DNA from: an uncultured Allobosea sp.
Lineage (GTDB): Bacteria; Pseudomonadota; Alphaproteobacteria; Rhizobiales; Beijerinckiaceae
Length of the DNA: 61,000 nt
NCBI RefSeq assembly: GCF_945956895.1
Contig: NZ_CAMFJF010000021.1
Coordinates: 1-61,000 of the forward strand
Direction of reading: 5' to 3'
The position numbers were made by a program, and so were the translations under genes. Under the pieces are notes generated by a model. It was not told the DNA's origin, did no database searches, and saw nothing but the letters and a program-made list of their open reading frames with translations. Positions 52,547 to 61,000 of the stretch are shown piece by piece; within the stretch, counting starts at the first letter, position 1, and every line of letters starts with the position of its first letter.

Positions 52547-53743
52547 GTGTCGAGCATTCCCCGCGAACAGGTAACACCCGGCAAGGCGTCGTTATTCTAC
52601 GACCCGAAGATCCGCGGTTATGTCTATCAGGCCGCTCTGGTAGCGATCGTCCTCTTCCTGATCTGGTCGGCGGCATCGAACGCGATCGAGAACCTGCGCG
52701 CGCAGAAGATCGCCTCGGGTTTCGGCTTCTGGCACAATGCCGCCGGCTTCGACATCAATCAGAAGCTGATCCCGTTCTCCGCCTCGGGCGGCTCGACCTA
52801 TGGCGACGCCTTCATCGTCGGCCTGCTGAACACGCTGCTGGTCGCCGGCCTCGGCATCGTCTTCGCGACCCTGCTCGGCTTCTTCGTTGGCGTTGCCCGG
52901 CTGTCGAACAACTGGGTCATCGCCAAGCTCGCGATGATCTATGTCGAGGTCATCCGCAACATCCCGCTGCTGCTGCAACTGTTCTTCTGGTACAACGCGG
53001 TGCTGAAGCCGCTGCCGAACCCGCGTCAGTCGATCGAGCTGCCGGGCGGATTTCTGCTCAACAATCGCGGCCTCTACATTCCCGATCCGCATCTGGGGCC
53101 CGGCGGGAGCCTGATCGTCTGGGCGTTCCTGATCGGCATCGTCGCCACCCTCGTCTTCCGCTCCTGGGCGCACAGGCAGCAGGAAGCGACGGGCCGGCAG
53201 TATCCGATCGGCTGGATCGCGCTCGGCCTGATCGTGGTCCTGCCCCTGCTGGTCTATTTCGTGACCGGCCGGCCGATCAGTTTCGTCTATCCGGAGCTCG
53301 CCGGCTTCAACCTGCGCGGCGGCATCCAGATCTTCCCTGAATTCGTCGCGCTGTTGATCGGCCTGACCACCTATACGGCGGGCTTCATCGCCGAGGTCGT
53401 GCGCGCCGGCATCCTCGCGGTGTCGAAGGGGCAGACCGAGGCCGCCCATGCGCTCGGCCTGCGCAACGGGCCGACGCTGAAGCTCGTCGTCATCCCGCAG
53501 GCGATGCGCGTCATCATCCCGCCGCTGACCTCCAACTACCTCAACCTGACCAAGAACTCGTCGCTGGCGGTGGCGATCGGCTATCCCGATCTCGTCCAGG
53601 TCTTCACCGGCACGGTGCTGAACCAGACCGGCCAGGCGGTCGAGGTCGTGGCGATCACGATGGCTGTCTATCTCACGATCTCGCTGGTGACATCGCTCTT
53701 CATGAACATCTACAACAAGCGCATGGCGCTGGTGGAACGGTGA
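52547..53743 (+). CDS. aapQ: General L-amino-acid ABC transporter permease AapQ
   Basis: The 398-residue permease starts SIPREQVTPGKASLFYDPKIRGYVYQ, as AapQ does. FIVGLLNTLLVAGLGIVFATLLG begins the transport domain. The ATPase-contact loop is EAAHALGLRNGPTLKLVVIPQAMRVIIPP (EAA motif). A periplasmic stretch of about 150 residues splits the domain, as is usual for this family. It pairs with AapM to form the channel. The start is a GTG, with AAAGGGCG about seven bases upstream. The stop is 10 bases before aapM. Confidence 0.95.
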   Translation: MSSIPREQVTPGKASLFYDPKIRGYVYQAALVAIVLFLIWSAASNAIENLRAQKIASGFGFWHNAAGFDINQKLIPFSASGGSTYGDAFIVGLLNTLLVAGLGIVFATLLGFFVGVARLSNNWVIAKLAMIYVEVIRNIPLLLQLFFWYNAVLKPLPNPRQSIELPGGFLLNNRGLYIPDPHLGPGGSLIVWAFLIGIVATLVFRSWAHRQQEATGRQYPIGWIALGLIVVLPLLVYFVTGRPISFVYPELAGFNLRGGIQIFPEFVALLIGLTTYTAGFIAEVVRAGILAVSKGQTEAAHALGLRNGPTLKLVVIPQAMRVIIPPLTSNYLNLTKNSSLAVAIGYPDLVQVFTGTVLNQTGQAVEVVAITMAVYLTISLVTSLFMNIYNKRMALVER

Positions 53744-53753
53744 GGGCTGCGCG

Positions 53754-55241
53754 ATGACCGACGCAACGACCGAAAACTCACCTAACGCCTTCGTCCGCAG
53801 GGAAACCCTCCAGCAGGAGCCGGCGCCGCTTTCCGTCGCCGGCCCCCTGGCCTGGATCCGGGCGAACCTGTTCTCCAGCCCGCTCAACGCGATCCTGACG
53901 CTGCTCTGCGTCTGGCTCGTGATCGACACGGTGCCGGGGATGGTCCGCTTCTATTTCCTCGATGCGGTCTGGACCGGCGCGAACCGCGACGCCTGCCTCG
54001 CCGACAAGGTCGGGCGCCCGGTCGGTGCCTGCTGGGCCTATATCGCGGATCGCACCCAGTATTTCATCTACGGCTCCTACCCGGTGGCGGAGCGTTGGCG
54101 CGTCAACATCGTCTTCGCGATGTTCGCGCTCGGTGTCGTCTGGCTGCTTTGGAACAAGGCGCCTCTGAAGAAGGTCGGAGCCTTCTTCTTCTTCGTCATC
54201 CTGCCGACGAGCGCCTTCGCGCTGCTGCTTGGTGGAGAAAAGGCCGGTTTCGTCATCAGTTGGGCCCTTCTTCTTTCGGTGGCGGCGGTTGTCGTGCTTT
54301 TGATCCTGTCCGCTTATCCGGATTTGGTTGCAGGCCTGGTGGGAGAAGCCGCTCTGGTCTACGAAAAGGCCAAGCCGACGGTCGCAAGATTTTCCGGGCC
54401 GAAACGGCTCGCCTACACTGCTCTCGTGGTTTTCGGGCTCTTGGCGGTTGTTTCCTGGAAGCCGCCGGCGCCGAACGCCTTTGACGAGGCGGTGCTTTCC
54501 TTCGTCAATTTCCCGACATACCTGAAATACCTGTTTTATCGGCTCTGGATGAATGTCGGGCCGATGGCGTTCGGGCTGCCGCGCGTCGATACCGGCCTCT
54601 GGGGCGGCATGACCGTGACCTTCCTGATCTCGGCGGTCGGCATCGTCTTCTCGCTGCCGCTCGGCGTGCTGCTCGCGCTCGGCCGGCGTTCCAAGCTGCC
54701 GGCGATCCAGCTGCTCTCGGTGATCTTCATCGAGTTCGTGCGCGGCGTGCCGCTGATCACCGTGCTGTTCATGGCCAACACCATGCTGCCGCTCTTCGTG
54801 CCGCAGGAATGGTCGCCGGACCGGCTGCTGCGGCCGCTGATCGGCGTCGCGCTGTTCGCCGCCGCCTACATGGCGGAGGTGGTGCGCGGTGGCCTGCAGG
54901 CGATGCCGAAGGGCCAGTACGAGGGCGCGATGTCGCTCGGCCTGGGCTACTGGCAGATGATGCGCCTGATCATCCTGCCGCAGGCGCTGCGGATCGTGAT
55001 CCCGGGCATCGTCAACACCTTCATCGGGCTGTTCAAGGATACGACGCTGGTCACCATCGTCGGCATCTTCGACTTCCTGCGCACCATCGAGGCGACGCTG
55101 ATCGATCCGACCTGGGCGACGCCCACGACCCGGTCGACAGGCTACGCTTTCGCCGCCATCTTCTATTTCCTGTGCTGCTGGGGAATGTCGCGCTATTCGA
55201 TCGCGGTCGAGAAGCGCCTCGCCGCCGGCCAAAAACGTTGA
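53754..55241 (+). CDS. aapM: General L-amino-acid ABC transporter permease AapM with a large insertion
   Basis: The protein has 495 residues; AapM of Rhizobium is about 385. Both ends match the family: [19 protein letters not shown] and [10 protein letters not shown] in the first part, and [35 protein letters not shown] through the EAA loop ([30 protein letters not shown]) to [12 protein letters not shown]. Between ALLLGG (near residue 162) and [13 protein letters not shown] (near 272) lie about 105 extra residues, with two predicted membrane segments and a soluble link ([18 protein letters not shown]). This stretch uses more T-ending codons than the rest, suggesting a later acquisition. The transport core is intact, so the protein is probably active. 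Confidence 0.93.
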   Translation: MTDATTENSPNAFVRRETLQQEPAPLSVAGPLAWIRANLFSSPLNAILTLLCVWLVIDTVPGMVRFYFLDAVWTGANRDACLADKVGRPVGACWAYIADRTQYFIYGSYPVAERWRVNIVFAMFALGVVWLLWNKAPLKKVGAFFFFVILPTSAFALLLGGEKAGFVISWALLLSVAAVVVLLILSAYPDLVAGLVGEAALVYEKAKPTVARFSGPKRLAYTALVVFGLLAVVSWKPPAPNAFDEAVLSFVNFPTYLKYLFYRLWMNVGPMAFGLPRVDTGLWGGMTVTFLISAVGIVFSLPLGVLLALGRRSKLPAIQLLSVIFIEFVRGVPLITVLFMANTMLPLFVPQEWSPDRLLRPLIGVALFAAAYMAEVVRGGLQAMPKGQYEGAMSLGLGYWQMMRLIILPQALRIVIPGIVNTFIGLFKDTTLVTIVGIFDFLRTIEATLIDPTWATPTTRSTGYAFAAIFYFLCCWGMSRYSIAVEKRLAAGQKR

Positions 55242-55255
55242 GAGGGACGACAACC

Positions 55256-56056
55256 ATGGCAATGGCAGAAACCAAGACGACCGGCTCCCGCCCCGCGGCG
55301 CTGAAGCAGACCTCGCTGAACACCGCGACCGCTGTCGAGATGATCGGCGTGAACAAGTGGTATGGCGAGTTCCACGTCCTGCGCGACATCAACCTGAAGG
55401 TCGGCGGCGGCGAGAAGCTCGTGATCTGCGGGCCTTCAGGTTCCGGCAAGTCGACGATGATCCGCTGCATCAACCGCCTGGAGGAGCACCAGAAGGGCCA
55501 GATCGTCGTCGACGGCACGGAACTCACCAACGATCTCAAGAAGATCGACGAGATCCGCCGCGACGTCGGCATGGTCTTCCAGCACTTCAACCTGTTCCCG
55601 CATCTGACGATCCTCGAGAACCTGACGCTGGCGCCGATCTGGGTGCGCAAGATGCCGAAGAAGGATGCCGAGGAGATCGGCATGCACTATCTCAAGCGCG
55701 TCAAGATCCCTGAGCAGGCTCACAAATATCCGGGCCAGCTCTCGGGTGGCCAGCAGCAGCGCGTGGCGATCGCGCGTTCGCTCTGCATGAGCCCGAAGAT
55801 CATGCTGTTCGACGAGCCGACCTCGGCGCTCGACCCCGAGATGGTCAAGGAGGTGCTCGACACCATGGTGTCGCTGGCCGAGGAGGGCATGACCATGCTC
55901 TGCGTCACCCACGAGATGGGCTTCGCCCGCCAGGTCGCCGACCGCGTCATCTTCATGGATGCCGGCCAGATCGTCGAGATGAACACCCCCAACGAGTTCT
56001 TCAAGAACCCGCAGCACGAGCGCACCAAGCTCTTCCTCAGCCAGATCCTGCACTGA
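55256..56056 (+). CDS. aapP: General L-amino-acid ABC transporter ATP-binding protein AapP
   Basis: The 266-residue ATPase has the Walker [16 protein letters not shown], the Q-loop [18 protein letters not shown], the signature [15 protein letters not shown], the Walker [13 protein letters not shown] and the switch His in [15 protein letters not shown]. This set, including the phrase HMxVxKWYGxFHVLRDI-like [15 protein letters not shown], is typical of polar amino-acid importers. An N-terminal tail of about 28 residues precedes the domain. It powers AapQM. GAGAGGGACG precedes the ATG. A terminator follows at 56084. Confidence 0.97.
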   Translation: MAMAETKTTGSRPAALKQTSLNTATAVEMIGVNKWYGEFHVLRDINLKVGGGEKLVICGPSGSGKSTMIRCINRLEEHQKGQIVVDGTELTNDLKKIDEIRRDVGMVFQHFNLFPHLTILENLTLAPIWVRKMPKKDAEEIGMHYLKRVKIPEQAHKYPGQLSGGQQQRVAIARSLCMSPKIMLFDEPTSALDPEMVKEVLDTMVSLAEEGMTMLCVTHEMGFARQVADRVIFMDAGQIVEMNTPNEFFKNPQHERTKLFLSQILH

Positions 56057-56083
56057 GAAAAGAACGGTTCATCGAGCGATCGA

Positions 56084-56113
56084 AACGCGCCGGCCAGGCC
56101 GGCGCGTTTTTTG
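56084..56113 (+). terminator. Rho-independent terminator of the aap operon
   Basis: CGCGCCGGCC and GGCCGGCGCG pair around a minimal loop and are followed by TTTTTTG. It lies 28 bases after the aapP stop. Confidence 0.88.
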
Positions 56114-56160
56114 TTGGGTGACCGCTTCCGAGAATGTGCTGATTTTACACAGAAGCGCGG

Positions 56161-56256
56161 GTCATCCCGGCCGGAGCGAAGCGCAGAGCCGGGATCCATG
56201 CCTGAACCATGATCGGAAGCGCTCCGGCATGGATCCCGGGTCAAGCCCGGGATGAC
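56161..56256. repeat. Palindromic intergenic repeat, family B
   Basis: GTCATCCCGGCCGGAGCGAA begins and GTCAAGCCCGGGATGAC ends the element; GGGATCCATGCC pairs with GGCATGGATCCC. It is the inverse orientation of the 14407 copy, with the AAGCCCGGGATGAC end on the right. It lies between the aap terminator and the convergent GDPD gene. Confidence 0.8.
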
Positions 56257-56302
56257 CCGCGTTTACGTGAAATGCCCTCCGTGCCGTCTATGGCGAGGGC
56301 GC

Positions 56303-57463
56303 TTACTTGCCGTCGCGCGCCTTCACCGCCTGGTCGGGGAAGTCCGAGAACAGCCCGTCGAGCCCAAGCGCGAAGAACGCCTTGTACTCAGCGCCCGCAT
56401 CGCCCTTGAAGTCGGAGGCCAGGCGCTTCGGCTCGCTGCGGAAGGTCCAGCTGTGGACCAGAAGCCCGGCCGCATGGGCGTCCTTCACCACATTGGTCGG
56501 GGCGATCAGCGTGCGGTCGCGCTCGTCGATCGCGCCGTCGCCGTTCAGGTCCTGCGGCTTGCCATCAGCGCCGATGGTCTGCTTGGCACCGATCAGATAG
56601 GGCTTCCACGGCCCGACGCCGTCGGCATAGGTCGCGATCTCCTTCAGCCCCTCGGCGGAGAGCATATCCTGGAAGGTCCGCTTGTCGCCGAGCACGGCGA
56701 AGTCGTAGGGGCGATCGAAGGGCGCAACCAGCGTGACCTTGCCGTCCTTGTCGACGCCGTCGCCATCGACGAGCTGGACGAGGCGCAACTGCGTCTTCGG
56801 ACGCAGGTATTTCAGGTTCGCGGTCTCGAAACTCTGGACGAAGACCGGGGCGGTCTTGTCGGTCCAGCCGGCGGCCTTGAGCATGTCGAGGAGCTTGTCC
56901 TCGAAGGCGAGGCCGAGCGCCGCATGATAGGTCGGGTGCTTGGTCTCGGGATAGATACCGATGGTCCGGCCGGTGCGGGCGCTCTCGGCCTTGGCGAGGT
57001 CGATCACCTCCTGGAAGGTCGGGATCTGGTACTTGCCGTTATGCGAGGGATCGCGGTCGGCGAAAGCCTGCTTGGCCTTCAGCGTCTTGATCTCGGCCGC
57101 GGTGAAGTCGTTGGCGAACCAGTCGGTGGTGTCGACGCCGTCGACCTTGCGGGTCGTCTTGCGATTGGCGAATTCCGGGCGGTCGGCGACATCGGTCGTG
57201 CCTGATAGCATCGGCTCATGACGGACGATGAGCATGCCGTCCTTGGTCGAGACGAGATCCGGTTCGATGAAGTCGGCGCCCTGCTGGATCGCGAGCTTGT
57301 AGCCCTCGATCGTATGCTCAGGCATGTAGCCGCTGGCGCCGCGATGGGCGATGACGAGCGGCTTCTGGCCGGAGAGCGTCGGCGCGGCCTGCGCAAGCGC
57401 GGCCGGGGCCTGGAAGGCCAGGGCGGCGAGGAGCGTCGTCGAGAGAAGGAGGTTCTTTGTCAT
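56303..57463 (-). CDS. Glycerophosphodiester phosphodiesterase, secreted (GlpQ type)
   Basis: The 386-residue protein has a signal peptide (1 to about 25, ending AALAQ). The GDPD start [16 protein letters not shown] carries the first catalytic His-Arg and second His. [24 protein letters not shown] has the Ca-binding Glu and Asp. [10 protein letters not shown] and FVQSFE follow. Near residue 300 is an EF-hand-like loop ([12 protein letters not shown]), which is not part of the standard core and may bind Ca2+. It hydrolyses glycerophosphodiesters in the periplasm for phosphate and glycerol supply. GAAGGAGG is present upstream of the ATG at 57463. Confidence 0.93.
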   Translation of the reverse strand: MTKNLLLSTTLLAALAFQAPAALAQAAPTLSGQKPLVIAHRGASGYMPEHTIEGYKLAIQQGADFIEPDLVSTKDGMLIVRHEPMLSGTTDVADRPEFANRKTTRKVDGVDTTDWFANDFTAAEIKTLKAKQAFADRDPSHNGKYQIPTFQEVIDLAKAESARTGRTIGIYPETKHPTYHAALGLAFEDKLLDMLKAAGWTDKTAPVFVQSFETANLKYLRPKTQLRLVQLVDGDGVDKDGKVTLVAPFDRPYDFAVLGDKRTFQDMLSAEGLKEIATYADGVGPWKPYLIGAKQTIGADGKPQDLNGDGAIDERDRTLIAPTNVVKDAHAAGLLVHSWTFRSEPKRLASDFKGDAGAEYKAFFALGLDGLFSDFPDQAVKARDGK

Positions 57464-57570
57464 AATTGGGCCCAGCCTCACGGAAATGCGGGCGACCTTA
57501 AGAGGGCGGATATGACACGGCCATGAAGGCGGGTGCTCGGATTTGAGGGAGCTTATGGCGCTACCGAAAC

Positions 57571-57605
57571 AAAAAACCCGCCCCGGCAGAGGCCGGCGCG
57601 GGTTT
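57571..57605 (-). terminator. Rho-independent terminator of the small lipoprotein gene
   Basis: Read on the minus strand, ACCCGCGCCGGC and GCCGGGGCGGGT pair with one mismatch around CTCT, followed by TTTTTTG. It lies 60 bases after the lipoprotein stop codon. Confidence 0.8.
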
Positions 57606-57665
57606 CGTGGTCGCTGACGCGAATGAGGCCGGCCGGCCGTTTCGGCGCAGCCGCCCCGCGCAATC

Positions 57666-57806
57666 TCAGCGGCGGTTCTCGAGGGTGGTCTTGGCGTCAA
57701 GGCGCTTGGAGGCCGGCGGGGTGTAGTCCGGCTGCTGCTGGGTGGCGCAGGCCGCGAGGCCCAGCGCGACGAGGCTCAGGATGACGATGCGGCTGGCGCT
57801 TTTCAT
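57666..57806 (-). CDS. 46-residue lipoprotein
   Basis: This short gene has a clear lipoprotein signal: MKSASR, hydrophobic [10 protein letters not shown], then the lipobox LAAC with Cys20. The mature peptide ([20 protein letters not shown] and a few more) is only about 27 residues, hydrophilic, and ends ENRR. It has its own terminator downstream. Such tiny lipoproteins are common in Hyphomicrobiales but rarely characterised. It lies between the GDPD and RsmB-like genes and could be linked to the envelope; that is only inference from the lipobox. Confidence 0.72.
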   Translation of the reverse strand: MKSASRIVILSLVALGLAACATQQQPDYTPPASKRLDAKTTLENRR

Positions 57807-57987
57807 GTGAGTGTATCCCAATGGCCGCGACATGCGGTTGCATCGTCTTTCCGCATGTGGAACGACCGCGTCAAGAGTGTGGCGCCGGGGCCTTCATGTC
57901 GCTGCGTCATGCTTGAATCGGTCGAAACTTGTTCGACTCCGTCTTTGCGGCGTTCCGGAATGCGTCCGACGCCAGGATTGAAGCGTC

Positions 57988-59286
57988 ATGACCCCAGCCG
58001 CCCGGATCAGCGCCGCCATCGAGGTACTCCAGGATATCGTCGAGCGTCGCCGGCCGGCCGCCGATTCCCTCAAGGATTGGGGGCTGTCGCGCCGTTTCGC
58101 CGGCTCGAAGGACCGGGCCGCTGTCGCTTCGCTGGTCTATGACGCGCTGCGGCGCAAGGCGTCCTCCGGCTATGCGATGGCGTCAGAGACGCCGCGCGCG
58201 CTCGTCCTCGGCATGCTGGCCGGCCTGCGTGGCCTTGGCGTCGCCGAGATCGCGGAACTCTGCTCCGGCGAGAATCACGCCCCACAGCCCCTGAGCGATG
58301 ACGAGACCGCGTTGCTCACCGCCTTCTCTGTCGAGGGCGCGCCCGATTGGGTGCAGGCCGATGTGCCGGAATGGCTCTGGCCGTCGTTCCGGACGGGCCT
58401 CGGAGAAGCTGCGATCGCCGAGGGCGAGGCTCTGGCCGCCCGCGCGCCGATCGACCTGCGCGTCAATCGTCTCAAGGCCGGCCGCGACGCCGTGCTGAAG
58501 GACCTCGCCCATCTCCAGCCGGAGCAGGGCCCCTGGTCGCCCGATGCCTTGCGCTTCCAGCCCGGCCATGACGGCCGCGGCCCCTCGCTCCAGACCGAGC
58601 CGAGCTTCTTCGCCGGCGCCTTCGAGATCCAGGACGAGGGTTCGCAACTGGTGACGCTGCTGGCCGGCGCTCAGCCTGGCCAGACCGTGATCGATCTCTG
58701 CGCCGGGGCAGGGGGCAAGACGCTGGCGCTGGCCGCGCTGATGGCCAATCGCGGCAGCCTTTATGCCACCGATCTCGACAGCCGCCGCCTCGCGCCGCTG
58801 CATGACCGGCTGGCGCGTTCCGGCGCCAGCATCGTCGAGGTCCGCATTCCGCGCTCGCGCGGCCACGAGCCCTTCGCCGATATCGCCGGCCAGGTCGATC
58901 TCGTGCTGGTCGATGCTCCCTGCACCGGCTCCGGCACCTGGCGGCGCAACCCGGATGCGAAATGGCGGGTGCGCCCCGGCGCTCTCGCGGAGCGCATCAA
59001 GGACCAGGCCGAGGTGCTGGCGCGCGCCGCCAGGCTGGTGAAGCCGGGCGGCCGTATCGCCTACATCACCTGCTCGGTGCTGCCGGAGGAGAATGACGAG
59101 GCGATCCGCGCCTTCCTCGGCAAGCATCCGGGCTTTTCCGCCATCGCACCGATCGACGTGCTCAAGGGCGCCGAAAGCGACTTCTCTCTGCTCGCCCGGT
59201 TCGCCACGACCCACGGCCTGCAGCTCTCGCCGCGGCGTACCGGAACGGACGGGTTCTATCTGGCCTGCCTGACGCGCGGGGGCTAA
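57988..59286 (+). CDS. RsmB/NOP family RNA m5C methyltransferase
   Basis: The 432-residue protein has a NusB-like helical N-terminus, then RVNRLKAGRD of the ferredoxin-like part, and EIQDEGSQLVTLLAGAQPGQTVIDLCAGAGGKTLALAAL as the SAM site. DAPCTGSGTWRRNPDAKW has Cys312 as one catalytic cysteine, and YITCSVLPEENDEA has Cys362 as the other. This two-cysteine arrangement is characteristic of m5C RNA methyltransferases. RsmB of E. coli methylates C967 of 16S rRNA; the target here is probably the same site. A GCGGGCG/CGCCCGC hairpin follows at 59294-59314. Confidence 0.92.
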   Translation: MTPAARISAAIEVLQDIVERRRPAADSLKDWGLSRRFAGSKDRAAVASLVYDALRRKASSGYAMASETPRALVLGMLAGLRGLGVAEIAELCSGENHAPQPLSDDETALLTAFSVEGAPDWVQADVPEWLWPSFRTGLGEAAIAEGEALAARAPIDLRVNRLKAGRDAVLKDLAHLQPEQGPWSPDALRFQPGHDGRGPSLQTEPSFFAGAFEIQDEGSQLVTLLAGAQPGQTVIDLCAGAGGKTLALAALMANRGSLYATDLDSRRLAPLHDRLARSGASIVEVRIPRSRGHEPFADIAGQVDLVLVDAPCTGSGTWRRNPDAKWRVRPGALAERIKDQAEVLARAARLVKPGGRIAYITCSVLPEENDEAIRAFLGKHPGFSAIAPIDVLKGAESDFSLLARFATTHGLQLSPRRTGTDGFYLACLTRGG

Positions 59287-59335
59287 GCCGGCCGCGGGCG
59301 TTGCGCGCGCCCGCGCGATCCATGCTTTACAGCCG

Positions 59336-59379
59336 CATCGGATTGATCCGAAAAACGGGTTCCACTTTTCGGTCCGATG
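59336..59379. repeat. Nested palindromic repeat, family D
   Basis: Outer arms are CATCGGA and TCCGATG; inner arms are CCGAAAA and TTTTCGG, with CGGGTTCCAC in the middle. Elements of this make-up are widespread in Hyphomicrobiales genomes, usually just upstream of genes. It ends 15 bases before guaA, and GCTCTAA follows it. Confidence 0.7.
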
Positions 59380-59394
59380 CTCTAACGGGACGCG

Positions 59395-60963
59395 ATGACG
59401 AGCGCTCAGCCCCATCACGACTCCATCCTCATCATCGATTTCGGCTCGCAGGTGACGCAGCTGATCGCGCGGCGCATCCGCGAGATCGGCGTCTATTGCG
59501 AGATCGCCCCGTTCCAGTCGGCTTCCGAGGCCTTTGCCCGCATGAAGCCGAAGGGCGTGATCTTCTCCGGCGGCCCCGCTTCGGTGCCGGACGAGGGCAG
59601 TCCTCGCGCTCCCGAGGCGGTCTTCTCGGCGAACATTCCGCTGATGGGCATCTGCTACGGCCAGCAGACCATGGCGCATCAGCTCGGCGGTAAGGTCGAG
59701 GGTGGTCACGCCGCCGAGTTTGGCCGGGCCGATGTCGAGATCGTCACCCCCTCCGCGCTGTTCGAGGGCGTCTGGGAAGAGGGCGGCCGCTATCCGGTCT
59801 GGATGAGCCATGGCGACCGGGTCACGCAGCTTCCGGCCGGCTTCACCGTCAAGGCGACTTCCGAGAACGCCCCCTATGCCGTGGCGAGCGACGAAGAGCG
59901 GCGCTTCTACACCACGATGTTCCACCCTGAGGTGGTCCACACCCCCGATGGCGGCAAGCTGCTGCGCAACTTCGTCGTCGAGATCTGCGGCTGCAAGCCG
60001 GACTGGAGCATGTCGGCCTATCGCGCCGAGATGCAGAAGAAGATCCGCGAGCAGGTCGGCACCGGCCGCGTCATCTGCGGGCTCTCCGGTGGCGTCGACT
60101 CGGCCGTGGCGGCTGTGCTGATCCATGAGGCGATCGGCGACCAGCTTACCTGCGTCTTCGTCGATCACGGCCTGATGCGGATGAACGAGGCGGAAGAGGT
60201 CGTGCGCCTGTTCCGCGATCACTACAACATCCCGCTGGTCCATGTTGAGGCCGAAGAGCTTTTCCTCACCGAGCTTGCCAAGTGCGGTGCCGATCCGGAG
60301 GCCAAGCGCAAGACCATCGGCCGGCTCTTCATCGACGTCTTCGACGCCGAGGCCGCCAAGCTCGGCGGCGCCGATTTCCTGGCGCAGGGCACGCTCTATC
60401 CCGACGTGATCGAGAGTGTCTCCTTCTCCGGCGGACCTTCGGTCACGATCAAGAGCCACCACAATGTCGGCGGCCTGCCCGAGCGCATGAAGATGAAGCT
60501 CGTCGAGCCGTTGCGCGAACTCTTCAAGGACGAGGTGCGCGTGCTCGGCCGCGAACTCGGCCTGCCCGAGGCCTTCGTTGGCCGCCACCCCTTCCCGGGG
60601 CCGGGCCTCGCCATCCGCTGCCCCGGTGAGATCACCAAGGAGAAGCTCGACATCCTGCGCAAGGCGGATGCGATCTATCTCGACGAGATCCGCAAGGCCG
60701 GCCTCTACGACGTGATCTGGCAGGCCTTCGCCGTGCTGCTGCCGGTGCGCACCGTCGGCGTGATGGGTGATTACCGTACCTACGACCATGTCTGCGCCCT
60801 GCGCGCCGTGACCTCGGTCGACGGCATGACGGCGGACTTCTATCCCTTCGACATGAATTTCCTTGGCCGCGCAGCGACCCGCATCATCAACGAGGTCAAG
60901 GGCATCAACCGCGTCGTCTACGATGTGACCTCGAAGCCCCCCGGCACGATCGAGTGGGAATAA
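59395..60963 (+). CDS. guaA: GMP synthase (glutamine-hydrolysing)
   Basis: The 522-residue protein has an N-terminal class I amidotransferase with [35 protein letters not shown] (nucleophile Cys87) and [14 protein letters not shown]. The ATP-pyrophosphatase domain has [18 protein letters not shown] (the PP-loop), and the dimerisation end has [18 protein letters not shown] and GTIEWE at the C-terminus. It converts XMP to GMP. The ATG at 59395 follows the family D repeat closely, leaving little room for a leader. Confidence 0.98.
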   Translation: MTSAQPHHDSILIIDFGSQVTQLIARRIREIGVYCEIAPFQSASEAFARMKPKGVIFSGGPASVPDEGSPRAPEAVFSANIPLMGICYGQQTMAHQLGGKVEGGHAAEFGRADVEIVTPSALFEGVWEEGGRYPVWMSHGDRVTQLPAGFTVKATSENAPYAVASDEERRFYTTMFHPEVVHTPDGGKLLRNFVVEICGCKPDWSMSAYRAEMQKKIREQVGTGRVICGLSGGVDSAVAAVLIHEAIGDQLTCVFVDHGLMRMNEAEEVVRLFRDHYNIPLVHVEAEELFLTELAKCGADPEAKRKTIGRLFIDVFDAEAAKLGGADFLAQGTLYPDVIESVSFSGGPSVTIKSHHNVGGLPERMKMKLVEPLRELFKDEVRVLGRELGLPEAFVGRHPFPGPGLAIRCPGEITKEKLDILRKADAIYLDEIRKAGLYDVIWQAFAVLLPVRTVGVMGDYRTYDHVCALRAVTSVDGMTADFYPFDMNFLGRAATRIINEVKGINRVVYDVTSKPPGTIEWE

Positions 60964-61000
60964 TTCGGGCCTATCCGAACGCCGCCGATACCCGCCGATT

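Noticed and set aside
58183..60789. An 868-codon minus-strand frame covering the RsmB-like gene and guaA
   Set aside because: Both plus-strand genes are complete with catalytic motifs. The antisense frame has no recognisable domain.

Overview
The window is about 61 kb of high-GC chromosomal DNA, dense with protein genes. I saw no rRNA, tRNA, CRISPR array, insertion sequence, integrase or phage gene. The gene content points to an alphaproteobacterium of the order Hyphomicrobiales, probably Bosea or a close relative. The indicators are the aapJQMP general amino-acid ABC system, an Hda-ppk-ppx block, pyrB followed by a dihydroorotase-like gene, GatCAB split into two loci, and frequent palindromic intergenic repeats. 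The genus is an inference from family knowledge, not from a search.

Region by region. 1-4151: a divergent catabolic locus. An enoyl-CoA hydratase fragment, a MarR regulator and a short-chain dehydrogenase lie on the minus strand. On the plus strand is a two-domain flavin monooxygenase/old-yellow-enzyme fusion of the 2-aminobenzoyl-CoA monooxygenase/reductase type. 4160-12000: an MFS transporter, a DUF2778 cell-wall protein, a YbaK-type deacylase, topoisomerase I and a beta-lactamase-fold serine hydrolase. 12126-16425: pyrB, a dihydroorotase-like gene lacking metal ligands, plsY and dprA. 16447-23114: a small acidic protein, an AEC transporter, two small secreted proteins, RuvX, a GNAT, a 2-hydroxyacid dehydrogenase and adenine deaminase. 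23132-26850: a GIY-YIG protein, a UPF0173 hydrolase, gatC, gatA and an unusual Gly/Ser-tailed membrane protein.

26896-31372 is an RND efflux pump (permease plus adaptor), with a long inverted repeat upstream that looks like its operator. 31647-36071: gatB, two GNATs with an unknown gene between them, a glutathione transferase and a DUF2147 protein. 36426-40884: a Sel1-like protein, a tiny membrane protein, ndk, a MipA/OmpV porin-like protein, small unknowns and a YafY-type regulator. 40812-49051: purN-purM, a CDP-alcohol phosphatidyltransferase, an AI-2E-family permease, hda, ppk and ppx. 49186-56056: metC, divergent from the aapJ-aapQ-aapM-aapP operon. That operon carries a decayed second aapJ, and its aapM has a roughly 105-residue insertion. 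56303-60963: a GDPD, a small lipoprotein, an RsmB-like methyltransferase and guaA.

Most genes are ordinary housekeeping. The items most worth a second look are the anthranilyl-CoA-type locus with paired AT-rich operators, the pseudo-dihydroorotase, the aapJ remnant, the aapM insertion, the WHxF/Gly-rich membrane protein, several proteins under 50 residues, and at least four families of palindromic intergenic repeats. I did not find a clearly new multi-gene defence or secretion system.
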